From CAZISM01 sp964541895 (lineage in GTDB: Bacteria; Zhuqueibacterota; Zhuqueibacteria; Residuimicrobiales; Residuimicrobiaceae): DNA of 64,000 bases. The notes under the pieces were generated by a model. That model had not been told where the DNA came from, searched no databases, and worked only from the letters and a program-made list of their open reading frames with translations. Both the position numbers and the translations under genes were made by a program. Location: the NCBI GenBank assembly GCA_964541895.1, contig CAZISM010000012.1, forward strand, positions 1-64,000, read 5' to 3'. Below are positions 53,631 to 61,981 of the stretch, piece by piece (positions within the stretch are counted from its first letter, which is position 1; every line of letters begins with the position of its first letter).

Positions 53631-55283
53631 CTACTGTTCTACGCTGTATTCCAGCACCTGACGATCGGCCAGCAATTGCGCCCGCAGCGTCGCATACTCG
53701 ACGTCCTGCACACCGCATTTTTTCTTTATGGCCTGCACGGCCGCTGTGGCGGCTGATTGGCCGAGAATCATGAACACCGGCTCCATACGGATAGAGCCGT
53801 AGGCCATGTGCGAAGACGACAGGCAAACCGGCACCAGCAGATTGGTACACTGCTGTTTTTGCGGAATGAGCGCACGATAGGAAATCTGGTACGGCCCGCC
53901 CGGGCTGACCTCCACATCGCCCTCGTTCATGACAAACCCGCGTACCGTCACATAGCGTTGCACATGGTGCGAATCCATCGTGTACGATCCCATGCCCACC
54001 GGTTCCGGCGTCGCGCGCAGGCGACGGCAATCCAGCTCGGTCATTACCGCATCGCCGATCATGCGGCGCGCCTCACGGATGTACATCTGATGGGAGAGAA
54101 AATCGTTGTCGACAAACTCGTCCCTGGCCCAGCCCCATTTTTGCATCTCGGTTCGAATAGCCGGCGGAACCCGCGGATGATGGGCCAGCGTCCACAGCAA
54201 ACCCCGGGTGTAGGATTCGTGCGCTTTAATGATTTGCTGTCGCACGGCATAATCCCCGTCCGGGTATTGGTAATTCTGCCCGATATAATCGGTGCTGACG
54301 GCGTAATTGTTGTTGATGTCGGTTTTGCGGTTGGGCATCATGCTGAAATGCAGCGGCAGGCGGGTATCGCCGGCGGCATAGGCCCGGAAGAGAAGCTCGT
54401 ACCTGGATTCATCGTAATCCGGCGGTTTGCTGAACGCTACCTGGTTCTCTCTGCGATCGGTGAGACAGAGGCGAAAATTATAGGCCTGAACCCGTCGATC
54501 CGCCTCCCCTTCCTTCCCGGGTCCGGCCGGATCGATACCGAACAGCAAACCGGAACCCGGATCGCCGGGCCGTACCCAGGGATCCACATCGCAGTTGAAC
54601 TGATGGTATTTGGCCTGACTGGTTTGTACGCCGTTCAAGGTCTCACCATACTGGCTGTTGGCTTCACGGCCGATGGTGTAACGAACCTGCGCCGCCGCCA
54701 TCAGATCCCCTTCATAGGAAGCGTCGATAAACATGCGGCCTTTAATGACGCGGCCCGATTCCAGACGGATGGACTGTATTGTGGTCCCGGATTTCTTTGC
54801 TCCCTGTTTCAAGTCCAGCCGTTCGTTGAACAGAACGGTGACGCCCGCCTGCAGCAGCATGTGCTGAAAGATCATCTCCGCCACATGAGGCTCAAAGGTC
54901 CACATGGCGTCCTCTTGCGGGCGGTATCGATCGTATTCGTTGCGATTCATCTGCCAGACGTTTGGATTATCATAGTATGCTTTTACGCGCTGATAGAATT
55001 CCCTGCTGATGCCGCCGATCACGTTTTTATTGCCGGTATCGGTGGAGCCCAGTCCGCCGCTGGAGAGCCCGCCGAGATGGTTGCCGTTTACAATCAGCAG
55101 CGCTTGGCCGCCCATGCGCTGGACCTGGATAGCGGCGCTGATGCCGGCCGAGGTGCCGCCGTAAATCACCACATCGTAACTTTTGGCTGCCGATAACGCG
55201 ATGGTGGCTGTCCCCAAAGTCATGAAAAGAGTCATGCTCTGTAGCCATCGCACTATGAAACAATTAAAGCATAACTGCATCAT
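53631..55283 (-). CDS. Exported FAD-dependent oxidoreductase
   Basis: A 550-residue protein with a hydrophobic N-terminus (LQSMTLFMTLGTATIALSAA) acting as signal sequence. The FAD-binding Rossmann motif is SYDVVIYGGTSAGISAAIQ, followed by HLGGLSSGGLGSTDTGNK, ISREFYQRVKAYY and GRMFIDASYEGDLMAAAQV. This is the FAD_oxidored family (PF12831), sometimes mislabelled xanthan lyase. These occur in polysaccharide-utilisation clusters, and their substrates are mostly unproven. The C-terminus (GQSAATAAVQAIKKKCGVQDV) is typical. It lies between the MFS transporter and Gfo/Idh (2), all on one strand. Confidence 0.85.
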   Translation of the reverse strand: MMQLCFNCFIVRWLQSMTLFMTLGTATIALSAAKSYDVVIYGGTSAGISAAIQVQRMGGQALLIVNGNHLGGLSSGGLGSTDTGNKNVIGGISREFYQRVKAYYDNPNVWQMNRNEYDRYRPQEDAMWTFEPHVAEMIFQHMLLQAGVTVLFNERLDLKQGAKKSGTTIQSIRLESGRVIKGRMFIDASYEGDLMAAAQVRYTIGREANSQYGETLNGVQTSQAKYHQFNCDVDPWVRPGDPGSGLLFGIDPAGPGKEGEADRRVQAYNFRLCLTDRRENQVAFSKPPDYDESRYELLFRAYAAGDTRLPLHFSMMPNRKTDINNNYAVSTDYIGQNYQYPDGDYAVRQQIIKAHESYTRGLLWTLAHHPRVPPAIRTEMQKWGWARDEFVDNDFLSHQMYIREARRMIGDAVMTELDCRRLRATPEPVGMGSYTMDSHHVQRYVTVRGFVMNEGDVEVSPGGPYQISYRALIPQKQQCTNLLVPVCLSSSHMAYGSIRMEPVFMILGQSAATAAVQAIKKKCGVQDVEYATLRAQLLADRQVLEYSVEQ

Positions 55284-55300
55284 GTTGCACCTCTTTGCAT

Positions 55301-56587
55301 TCAGGTCTTTTTCGTCGCGGTTTCCTGACCTGCTGCACCGTGGAACAACGGATCCGGCGTCAGCGGGCCGATAAAGAGCAGGATAATGGCAATACCGATG
55401 ATGGGGAAAACGCCATAACCGATAAACACCGGCGTATAGCCATACTGGTCGATGAGGCGGCCGGAGAGCCAGCTGAACAGCATGCCGCCGAATCCGGCTC
55501 CCATACTGGCCAGGCCCTGGATGGAGCCGACCATATTCTTGGGGAAAACATCCGCCGGCAACGAGAGCGCATTGGCATTAAATCCGGTATAGCCAAAAGT
55601 CCCGATCGATATGAACACGATCGTCCACGATGCCTCTTTGGCCATAACCGCCGGAATGGCTGATGTCATAAGCAAGGCGAAAAGGGTCAAGGTGATTTTT
55701 CGCGCCAGCGGCAGGCGAAGGCGTCGGCGCACCAGCCATTGCGGCAAGGCACCGCCGGCCAGATTGCCGATGTCTGCCGTCAGAAAAGGAATCCAGGCGG
55801 TCTTGCCGATTTGAATCAGATCGAATTGATGAACGCTGCTGAGAAATTTCGGTATCCAAAAGATATAAAAATACCAGACCGGATCAAGGAATACTTTGGC
55901 GATGGTAAGGGAAGCGAGAAAACGGGTTTTGAGCAAACGCCAGGCCGGCGCTGGTCTGGCTTTGACCTCTTTCTGCACATGGCCGGGGGTAAAATAAATA
56001 AACCACCAGCCGATCAGCCAGACATAGCCGGAGAGGCCGACAATCAGAAACGCCTGCGGCCAGCCCCATTGGATCACCAGCCACGCCACCAGCGGTGGTG
56101 CGGCCAGAGCCCCGAGTGCAGAGCCGCTGTTGAAAATGCCCGAGGCCAGCGCCCGTTCGCGCGCAGGAAACCATTCGCTGACGAGTTTAACGGCCGCCGG
56201 CCAGTTGCCGGCTTCGCCCATGCCGAGCAGGAACCTGAACAGGCCCAGGCTCAGAGGCCCGCGTGCAAACGCGTGCAGCAATCCGGCGGTGGACCACCAG
56301 AACATGCAGAGGGCGTAACCCAGGCGCGTGCCGATGCGGTCGAGCAACGGACCGGATACGCCGTTCATGACCGTATAGGCCAACATGAACGCCGAAATGA
56401 TGAGTCCGTAGGTTTCGTCCGTCATGTTGAACTCTTTTTTCAACAACGGCGCCACCACCGACAGCGTCTGCCGATCCAGATAATTGATGACCGTGGCCAC
56501 CATGGCGAATGCGATCATGAGCCAGCGCATACGTGCGGGTTGCGGTTCCAGGCTATCTGCAGTGGGTATCGACTCGGTCCGGTTCAT
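55301..56587 (-). CDS. MFS transporter, hexuronate/anion-cation symporter type
   Basis: A 428-residue protein with 12 predicted helices, started at MNRTES (GGAAGG close upstream). It matches the anion:cation symporter group that includes ExuT: INYLDRQTLSVVAPLLKKEF, GPLLDRIGTRLGYALCMFWWS, FRFLLGMGEAGNWPAAVKLVSEWF, GIFNSGSALGALAAPPL. This group imports hexuronates, aldonates or other sugar acids with protons. That agrees with the KdgF-like cupin and uronate theme nearby. It sits 17 bases before the FAD oxidoreductase gene. Confidence 0.87.
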   Translation of the reverse strand: MNRTESIPTADSLEPQPARMRWLMIAFAMVATVINYLDRQTLSVVAPLLKKEFNMTDETYGLIISAFMLAYTVMNGVSGPLLDRIGTRLGYALCMFWWSTAGLLHAFARGPLSLGLFRFLLGMGEAGNWPAAVKLVSEWFPARERALASGIFNSGSALGALAAPPLVAWLVIQWGWPQAFLIVGLSGYVWLIGWWFIYFTPGHVQKEVKARPAPAWRLLKTRFLASLTIAKVFLDPVWYFYIFWIPKFLSSVHQFDLIQIGKTAWIPFLTADIGNLAGGALPQWLVRRRLRLPLARKITLTLFALLMTSAIPAVMAKEASWTIVFISIGTFGYTGFNANALSLPADVFPKNMVGSIQGLASMGAGFGGMLFSWLSGRLIDQYGYTPVFIGYGVFPIIGIAIILLFIGPLTPDPLFHGAAGQETATKKT

Positions 56588-56652
56588 CTCACCTTCCAAT
56601 CAACTCGCAATCAGGGCTCTACGGCGCTGACACATCATGGCACGGTGGCGGT

Positions 56653-58770
56653 TTACGGCATGGGCTGCAAGCTCTCCCAGCGGACCAACCAGCGGCCGTT
56701 GTGGGGAAATCCCGGTGCGGGCAGGTCCGATGCGCCATCCCAGCCGGCCGCCATCATGGCCACCGCGGCCAACAGGGCGCCATTGCCCGGCAGATACAAC
56801 GGCAGGCCATCACGTTGAAAATTGTGGCCATTGTTGAGATATCGGTTTTTCGAAGCGGTCATCAGCAACGCCTCAATGGCCAGCTCTGGTTCGCCGACGC
56901 GGGCAGCCGTCATGGCCACCAGGGGGAAATCCCACCCCCAGCAGGTTTCCCAATTCCATGTTTGCATGACCTGCTTGAGTGTGGCGCGCATGATCGTTGG
57001 ATCAATGCCCGGGCCGGGCAGCATGCCCAAGCCGGCGATCAGGGTCGGGTGATCGCGCCGTTGCCCGGGTTCTGTAAACGTCGTCTGGATATTTTCCACA
57101 TTCTGATACAGGCCGTCCTTGACCGGATAGTCGGCGAGCCGTGTTCGCACCGCCTCCCACTCGGGCCTTCGCGGCAAGCCCAGCCGCTCCTGCCATTTCT
57201 GCGCGATCTCTAAACCATAACGCCAATACGCCAATTCGAAACAGGGATTGAGGGTGACGGCGGCGGCATGTTTTTCCTGAGCCGGGATCAACGGCGGTCC
57301 CAGCACATAGCGTTGGCGCGTTGAATCCCAGACCGCAAACGAGGCCATAAAATCGGCGGTCTGATTCACCAGTTCCTGGTAGTCGCGGAGCAACGACGGA
57401 TCCGGGTTTTGCCGATAGAGCAATTCCAGATAATAGAGAGGATGCGGCTGCTGCCAGATCAAAAACACGCCAACGCTGGAAGGGGATTCACGGCCGTCAA
57501 AGGCAACCATTTTCGGCCAGCGACAGCCTTTATAACCCTGCCGCTGCGCTTCGGCCACAGCCCGGGGCATGACCGCTTTATACCACGGCAGGCTCTTTGC
57601 CAACAAGCCGGTTCGGCCCCACAGGGCATAGTGCACGCTGTGCCACCAGTGCATTTCCAGATGAAATTTTCCGTGCCAGCTGTTGACGGTCAAGCCGGTT
57701 TCCTGCGGCGGTTGCGGCGCAGCATTCTGACATCGCATCAGATATTGCGACAGGATGATGCGGCGCTGCAATTCGCGGGCGCGCGGATCGGTACTGGCGG
57801 AGAGATCGACCATCCCGCCCTTTTTCCAGTAGTCGTGCCACATCTGCCGGCCGCCGGCAAATGCCTTGCTGACCGAGACAGGGCCGGTCGACGGGGCGGA
57901 ACGAAACGCAATCACACATTCGCTGCGGCCGGATCGCGGCATCAATCGGATCGTGTGGGCCGGTTGTTGCGGCTCCAGTTGAAAATGGCGCCATGCCATC
58001 TCCACCTGGTAGGCGGTCTCATCGAGACGCCGATGCAGCACAAGCCGCTCTTTGCCCTGCACTGTCGCTTCCGTAACATGCCGCTGCGGCTGAGTCCAGT
58101 CTGCGCCTGAGCCGTTGGCAGCCGTTGAGCCGTACGGAAAGCGTACCAGCAGTTGCCAGCTCACCTGTGGCGCACCGCTGGTTTCGACGCGAACGGCAAC
58201 CGCATCGTGGTCACCGGCACAGGTCGTCTGTACCCGAAACAGCTGCGATTGGATGCGAAAGGCGCTGTGCAGAATCCCGGTCCACAAATCCAGCGTCTGT
58301 TCGATATCGGTGAGCTCTTCCATAGCCACCGGCGTACCGTCGCGATGCCGGAGATCAAAACCGATCTGGCCCAGATGCAGACGATGGGGATTGGCGCGCA
58401 GCCACTGCGCCGCAGGGGTAGACGGCACGCAGGCATAGTCGACCATGCGTCCATAGGTATCAATCGCCTTGAACGCGCCGGACAGGGAATAGGTTACGCT
58501 GTCGGGAATGGCGTGCCATCCCCAATAAGACTGTGTGGACAGGGGTATGGACTTTTCATAGCGATCGGGAAATGTCTGCAGTCCGGTGACATCCGCCGTA
58601 AAAGCAAAGGTGCCGTTACCGACGGTAAAGGGAGACCAGACATCGGCGCTGTTCAAGGCAGGATTGTGGCGCCGAACCAGGCCCTCGCGGTCGATCGGCT
58701 TTATCGATTGGGCTGCGGCGAGCAACCAAGACAACAGACAGACAGCCAATACACTGCTACGAAATGACAC
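56653..58770 (-). CDS. Secreted toroid glycosidase, GH65/GH95-like
   Basis: A 705-residue protein with a signal peptide (MSFRSSVLAVCLLSWLLAAAQS). The N-terminal super-sandwich begins RRHNPALNSADVWSPFTVGN, then GLQTFPDRYE and STQSYWGWHAIP. The second half is an (alpha/alpha)6 toroid with GKFHLEMHWWHSVHYALWGR, FLIWQQPHPLYYLELLYR, CFELAYWRYGLEIAQKW, ETCWGWDFPLVAMTAARVGE and a late GNGALLAA. This pattern is widespread in Bacteroidota and FCB genomes as GH65-like without a tested substrate. A Glu in LEMHWW is a candidate acid. It is in one strand-run with the MFS transporter and DUF1080 (2). Confidence 0.72.
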   Translation of the reverse strand: MSFRSSVLAVCLLSWLLAAAQSIKPIDREGLVRRHNPALNSADVWSPFTVGNGTFAFTADVTGLQTFPDRYEKSIPLSTQSYWGWHAIPDSVTYSLSGAFKAIDTYGRMVDYACVPSTPAAQWLRANPHRLHLGQIGFDLRHRDGTPVAMEELTDIEQTLDLWTGILHSAFRIQSQLFRVQTTCAGDHDAVAVRVETSGAPQVSWQLLVRFPYGSTAANGSGADWTQPQRHVTEATVQGKERLVLHRRLDETAYQVEMAWRHFQLEPQQPAHTIRLMPRSGRSECVIAFRSAPSTGPVSVSKAFAGGRQMWHDYWKKGGMVDLSASTDPRARELQRRIILSQYLMRCQNAAPQPPQETGLTVNSWHGKFHLEMHWWHSVHYALWGRTGLLAKSLPWYKAVMPRAVAEAQRQGYKGCRWPKMVAFDGRESPSSVGVFLIWQQPHPLYYLELLYRQNPDPSLLRDYQELVNQTADFMASFAVWDSTRQRYVLGPPLIPAQEKHAAAVTLNPCFELAYWRYGLEIAQKWQERLGLPRRPEWEAVRTRLADYPVKDGLYQNVENIQTTFTEPGQRRDHPTLIAGLGMLPGPGIDPTIMRATLKQVMQTWNWETCWGWDFPLVAMTAARVGEPELAIEALLMTASKNRYLNNGHNFQRDGLPLYLPGNGALLAAVAMMAAGWDGASDLPAPGFPHNGRWLVRWESLQPMP

Positions 58771-58816
58771 ATTACCCTCGCAAGCTGTTCTTCAGATAGA
58801 GTCGGACTCGGACCCG

Positions 58817-59524
58817 TTACGGCAGCGGACGGATTTTTATATTGCGGTACGAGACAGTGGCGCCATGATCCTGAATGAGAATATGGCCCTGTTTGTATTT
58901 TCCGAACTCTTTAAACTCGTTGAACTTGCTCAGCTTATAGGCATCCCAGAAGGTGGCGCTGGATCGGTCGATTTTGAGAACGCACACTCCGTTCAACCAG
59001 TGCTCACCCTTGTCGCCCTGAACGATAATGCGAAGCGAATTCCATTCTCCGATGGGCTTGGGCGTGGCATTCTGCGCCGGCAACAGATCATAGAGCGAGG
59101 CCATTCTCCGGTTGCCGTTTCGGCCTGCCTTGGCATCCGGATTGACGTCGTTGTCCAGAACCTGATATTCAAAGCCGACGCTGCAGGCGGGTTGAATAAA
59201 ATACTTGATGCCGCTATTGGCGCCGACGGTCAGGCGCGCTTCCAACGTCAATTCAAAATTCGTGTATTGATCTTTGGTGACGATATCGCCTCCACCCTCA
59301 CCTTTGAGAATGGTCAAGGCGCCGTCTTTGGCTTCCCAGCCTTTGCCGGGCGGATTGCCGCTGTCCAGCAGTTTCCAGCCCTGCAGGGTTTTGCCGTCGA
59401 AGAGCAGTTTCCAGCCCTCCTGTTTCTCCTGCTCGGTCAGGGTGTTCATCTGCGCAAAGACAAGCTGCGTGGTGCAAAACAGCAAACCTGCCATCCAAGC
59501 CATGCGGCGATTCTGCCGATACAT
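58817..59524 (-). CDS. DUF1080 protein, 3-keto-glycoside hydrolase/lyase-like (2)
   Basis: A 235-residue protein, start at MYRQNRRMAWMAGLLFCTTQ (GGGAGG five bases upstream), a signal peptide. The DUF1080 domain is complete: GWKLLFDGKTLQGWKLLDSG, DGALTILKG, NFELTLEARLTVGANSGIKY, VGFEYQVLDND, EWNSLRIIVQGDKGEHWLNG, GHILIQDHGATVSYRNIKIR. It has the typical insert NGNRRMASLYDLLPAQ. It is more divergent from DUF1080 (1) than a recent duplicate would be. It follows the KdgF-like gene by 48 bases and may belong to the same operon. Confidence 0.87.
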   Translation of the reverse strand: MYRQNRRMAWMAGLLFCTTQLVFAQMNTLTEQEKQEGWKLLFDGKTLQGWKLLDSGNPPGKGWEAKDGALTILKGEGGGDIVTKDQYTNFELTLEARLTVGANSGIKYFIQPACSVGFEYQVLDNDVNPDAKAGRNGNRRMASLYDLLPAQNATPKPIGEWNSLRIIVQGDKGEHWLNGVCVLKIDRSSATFWDAYKLSKFNEFKEFGKYKQGHILIQDHGATVSYRNIKIRPLP

Positions 59525-59572
59525 TTCGACCTCCCTTGTTCTATTATCCCTTTTTATCTGACCTGATAACAA

Positions 59573-59899
59573 CTACTTTAAGAAATCATCCCGGCGCGGC
59601 GTAAAAATATCGAGCAAAATCGAATCCTCCAGCGCGACCACGCCGTGCATGACGTTGCGGCCGGCATAAAACGAATCGCCGGCCATCAGGATTTTTTTCT
59701 CATCTCCCACCGTCACTTCGAAACGGCCATTGATGATATAACCGATCTGTTCGTGTTCGGCATGGCGGTGAGGCTCACCGATGCCGCCGGCCTTAAAGCG
59801 CACCTGGACGACCATCAACGCCGGCGAGTGATTGAGTATTTTGCGCGTTACTTTTTCATTGACCACTTCTTCTACGATATCCTGATACTGTGAGATCAT
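59573..59899 (-). CDS. kdgF: KdgF-like cupin (unsaturated uronate linearising)
   Basis: A 108-residue single cupin. The metal-ligand pattern of KdgF is present: His44 and His46 in EPHRHAEH, Gln51, and His85 in NVMHGV. The sequence also reads VTRKILNHSPALMVVQVRF, GYIINGRFEVTVGDEKKI and LLDIFTPRRDDFL, close to KdgF proteins. KdgF turns 4,5-unsaturated galacturonate or guluronate into linear ketouronate in pectin or alginate catabolism. It is cytoplasmic (no signal). It is the first gene of the run leading to DUF1080 (2), the toroid glycosidase and the sugar-acid transporter. Confidence 0.8.
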   Translation of the reverse strand: MISQYQDIVEEVVNEKVTRKILNHSPALMVVQVRFKAGGIGEPHRHAEHEQIGYIINGRFEVTVGDEKKILMAGDSFYAGRNVMHGVVALEDSILLDIFTPRRDDFLK

Positions 59900-60314
59900 G
59901 TTACAACTCCTGAAATGCTATGTTGCTCTCAGCCGCCACAGCGGCTGGGAAAACCATTTTCATACGCACAGGCTGAACGCTGCGGCGTCGGTCGAAAGGC
60001 GTTGCCTGTGCCGGTCACGTACGATTTTTTTGCGGCAAAGGACATCACAAACTTTGCCGACCAGGGCCAGCGGAGAGACGATCGACACGAACTCGTCGGG
60101 CGGGGATGCCGCTAAAGCCAGGTTACCTGGATTCATGATAATAAACCTCGCCTGGCGGGATAGACTGAAGAATCATCGTGAATATGGCCAGAAAAAAACC
60201 TGTCTCAGACAGAGCGGGAAGCAGACCATTATTTACTTTCTCGACCAACAGATCCGGTTGAGAGGCGGCCGCAGAGCAGAGAAGAGCCCCTGCCGCACGC
60301 CTCTACGACAGCCT
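59900..60314. other. Gene-free spacer before the KdgF-like operon
   Basis: No convincing gene. A plus-strand frame of about 155 codons lacks a start site and family match. A short palindrome CCAGGT-T-ACCTGG lies at 60119-60131. This spacer likely holds the promoter of the minus-strand operon. Confidence 0.5.
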
Positions 60315-61781
60315 CTAGACCGTATCCGATATTACAAACGGCTTGCGATATTTTTTTCGTTTTAAAAACTTGTTGGCCTTTTTGGCAAACGGCCCCGTGC
60401 ATTTTTCCGCTTTGGCATCCCACTCCAGCCAGGGGCCAAGCGTAAGCGGATTCTTTTTCAAGTCGACTTCATTCTTTAAAAGATGGTCGAACACGGTGGC
60501 CAGTACCTCCTGGGCCTGGGCGCCGTTTCCGGCCGCCGCTTTGATCTCTTCCGGATCGCTCTCCCGGCCGATGCGATGGGAAATGTTGGCGATGTGGCAA
60601 AGCGCCGATGAAATATGGCCCTGCTCGATATCGCCATGCAGATCCTGGCGCCTGCGGCTGCGCACGGCATTGATAAAATTTTCCTGATGCAGACCGCCGC
60701 CGTCGCCCGGGAACTGCTGGATCCGTTTTTTATCGTTATCATAGATCGAGCCGCCGCCGCGGCCGCCGACAAAATATCCGCCTTCGCACTGAATCACATT
60801 GCCGTCACGGGTGCCGCGGACATGATCCATGGCGCGCTGCCCTTTGGCACGGTACAAATTGCGCACTTCAATAATGACCGGAATATCGTAATCAAAGATG
60901 GCCATCTGGGTATTGGGCGTCTGGCCGTCATCATCAAAGAGAAAGCGGCCGCCCACGCTCCAAACGCGCCTGGGATAATCGGTGATATCGAGAGCAAACC
61001 GGCAATCGTCGATCTGGTGAATGCCGATGTTGGCCATTTCGCCGTCACCATATTCCCAGAACCAATGCCAGTCATAGTGCAGCCTCTTGCGCATCAACGG
61101 CTGCATCTTGGCCGGGCCGGTCCACAGGTTATAGTCCACGCTGCCGGGAATCGGTTGCGGTTCGGTGACACGGCCGATGGACACCCGCTCCTTGAACCAC
61201 ACGCCATGGGCATAGAGGATTTTGCCGATATTGCCCTGGCGAATGTACTCCACGGCCTGGCGAAAACCGACGTCCGAACGATTCTGCGTGCCCGCCTGCA
61301 CGATGCGATTGTACTTGCGCGCCGCTTCCACCAGCTTTTGGCCTTCCCAGACGGTGTGCGAAACCGGCTTTTCGACATAGACATCCTTGCCGGCCTGACA
61401 GGCCCAGATCGCCGCCAGGGAATGCCAGTGGTTGGGAGTGGCGATCGCCACCGCATCCACCTGCTTGTCGTCCAGCAATTTACGCAAATCCTGATAACCG
61501 ACCACCGTTTCGTTACGGCTGGTGAACTTGGCCACCTCCCGGTTCAGGATCTCCTGGTCAGCATCGCACAAGGCGACCACGCGCACGCCCGGCACCTGCC
61601 TGAACATCTCGATATGTTGTGCTCCTTTCGAACGAATACCAATGACACCCACCCGGACCGCATCATTGGAGCCGATGATCTGCTGGTAGTGCGAAGCACT
61701 CCAGCTTACTTTTGGTACCGCTAACGCCGCACCAGCCGCTAACGTTCGCTGGAAAAATCCCCGTCGGCTTATGGTTCCCAT
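60315..61781 (-). CDS. Tat-exported Gfo/Idh/MocA oxidoreductase (3)
   Basis: A 488-residue protein. The start MGTISRRGFFQRTLAAGAAL has a Tat motif, SRRGFFQ. The NAD-binding fold is VRVGVIGIRSKGAQHIEMF and VVALCDADQE. The EKP motif is YVEKPVSHTVWEG, with NHWHSLAAIWACQAGKDV before it. WHWFWEYGDGEMANIGIHQI is the secreted-subgroup catalytic His segment. A C-terminal extension of about 35 basic residues (KKANKFLKRKKYRKPF) is unusual. It is separated by 415 bases from the KdgF-like operon downstream and so may have its own promoter. Confidence 0.9.
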   Translation of the reverse strand: MGTISRRGFFQRTLAAGAALAVPKVSWSASHYQQIIGSNDAVRVGVIGIRSKGAQHIEMFRQVPGVRVVALCDADQEILNREVAKFTSRNETVVGYQDLRKLLDDKQVDAVAIATPNHWHSLAAIWACQAGKDVYVEKPVSHTVWEGQKLVEAARKYNRIVQAGTQNRSDVGFRQAVEYIRQGNIGKILYAHGVWFKERVSIGRVTEPQPIPGSVDYNLWTGPAKMQPLMRKRLHYDWHWFWEYGDGEMANIGIHQIDDCRFALDITDYPRRVWSVGGRFLFDDDGQTPNTQMAIFDYDIPVIIEVRNLYRAKGQRAMDHVRGTRDGNVIQCEGGYFVGGRGGGSIYDNDKKRIQQFPGDGGGLHQENFINAVRSRRRQDLHGDIEQGHISSALCHIANISHRIGRESDPEEIKAAAGNGAQAQEVLATVFDHLLKNEVDLKKNPLTLGPWLEWDAKAEKCTGPFAKKANKFLKRKKYRKPFVISDTV

Positions 61782-61981
61782 TTTTGCTCACTTCTCCTGA
61801 TAAAGACTGCTGATTAAAAAGTTAGGCCCCTTTTGCTTTCACGTACAAGTGCCGAATCATGCTCTAAAGGTACCAACACGACCAGCATTGCTGAGAATAT
61901 ATAAAATATACTGAATGGATGCAAGTTTAATAAATAAGACGGAGCGCGGCCGCTTTTGTTCTATCAGACAGCGCCGGCGAA

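Noticed and set aside
59898..60365. A 155-codon plus-strand frame
   Set aside because: Composition and lack of start signal suggest chance; overlaps the Gfo/Idh (3) 3' end.
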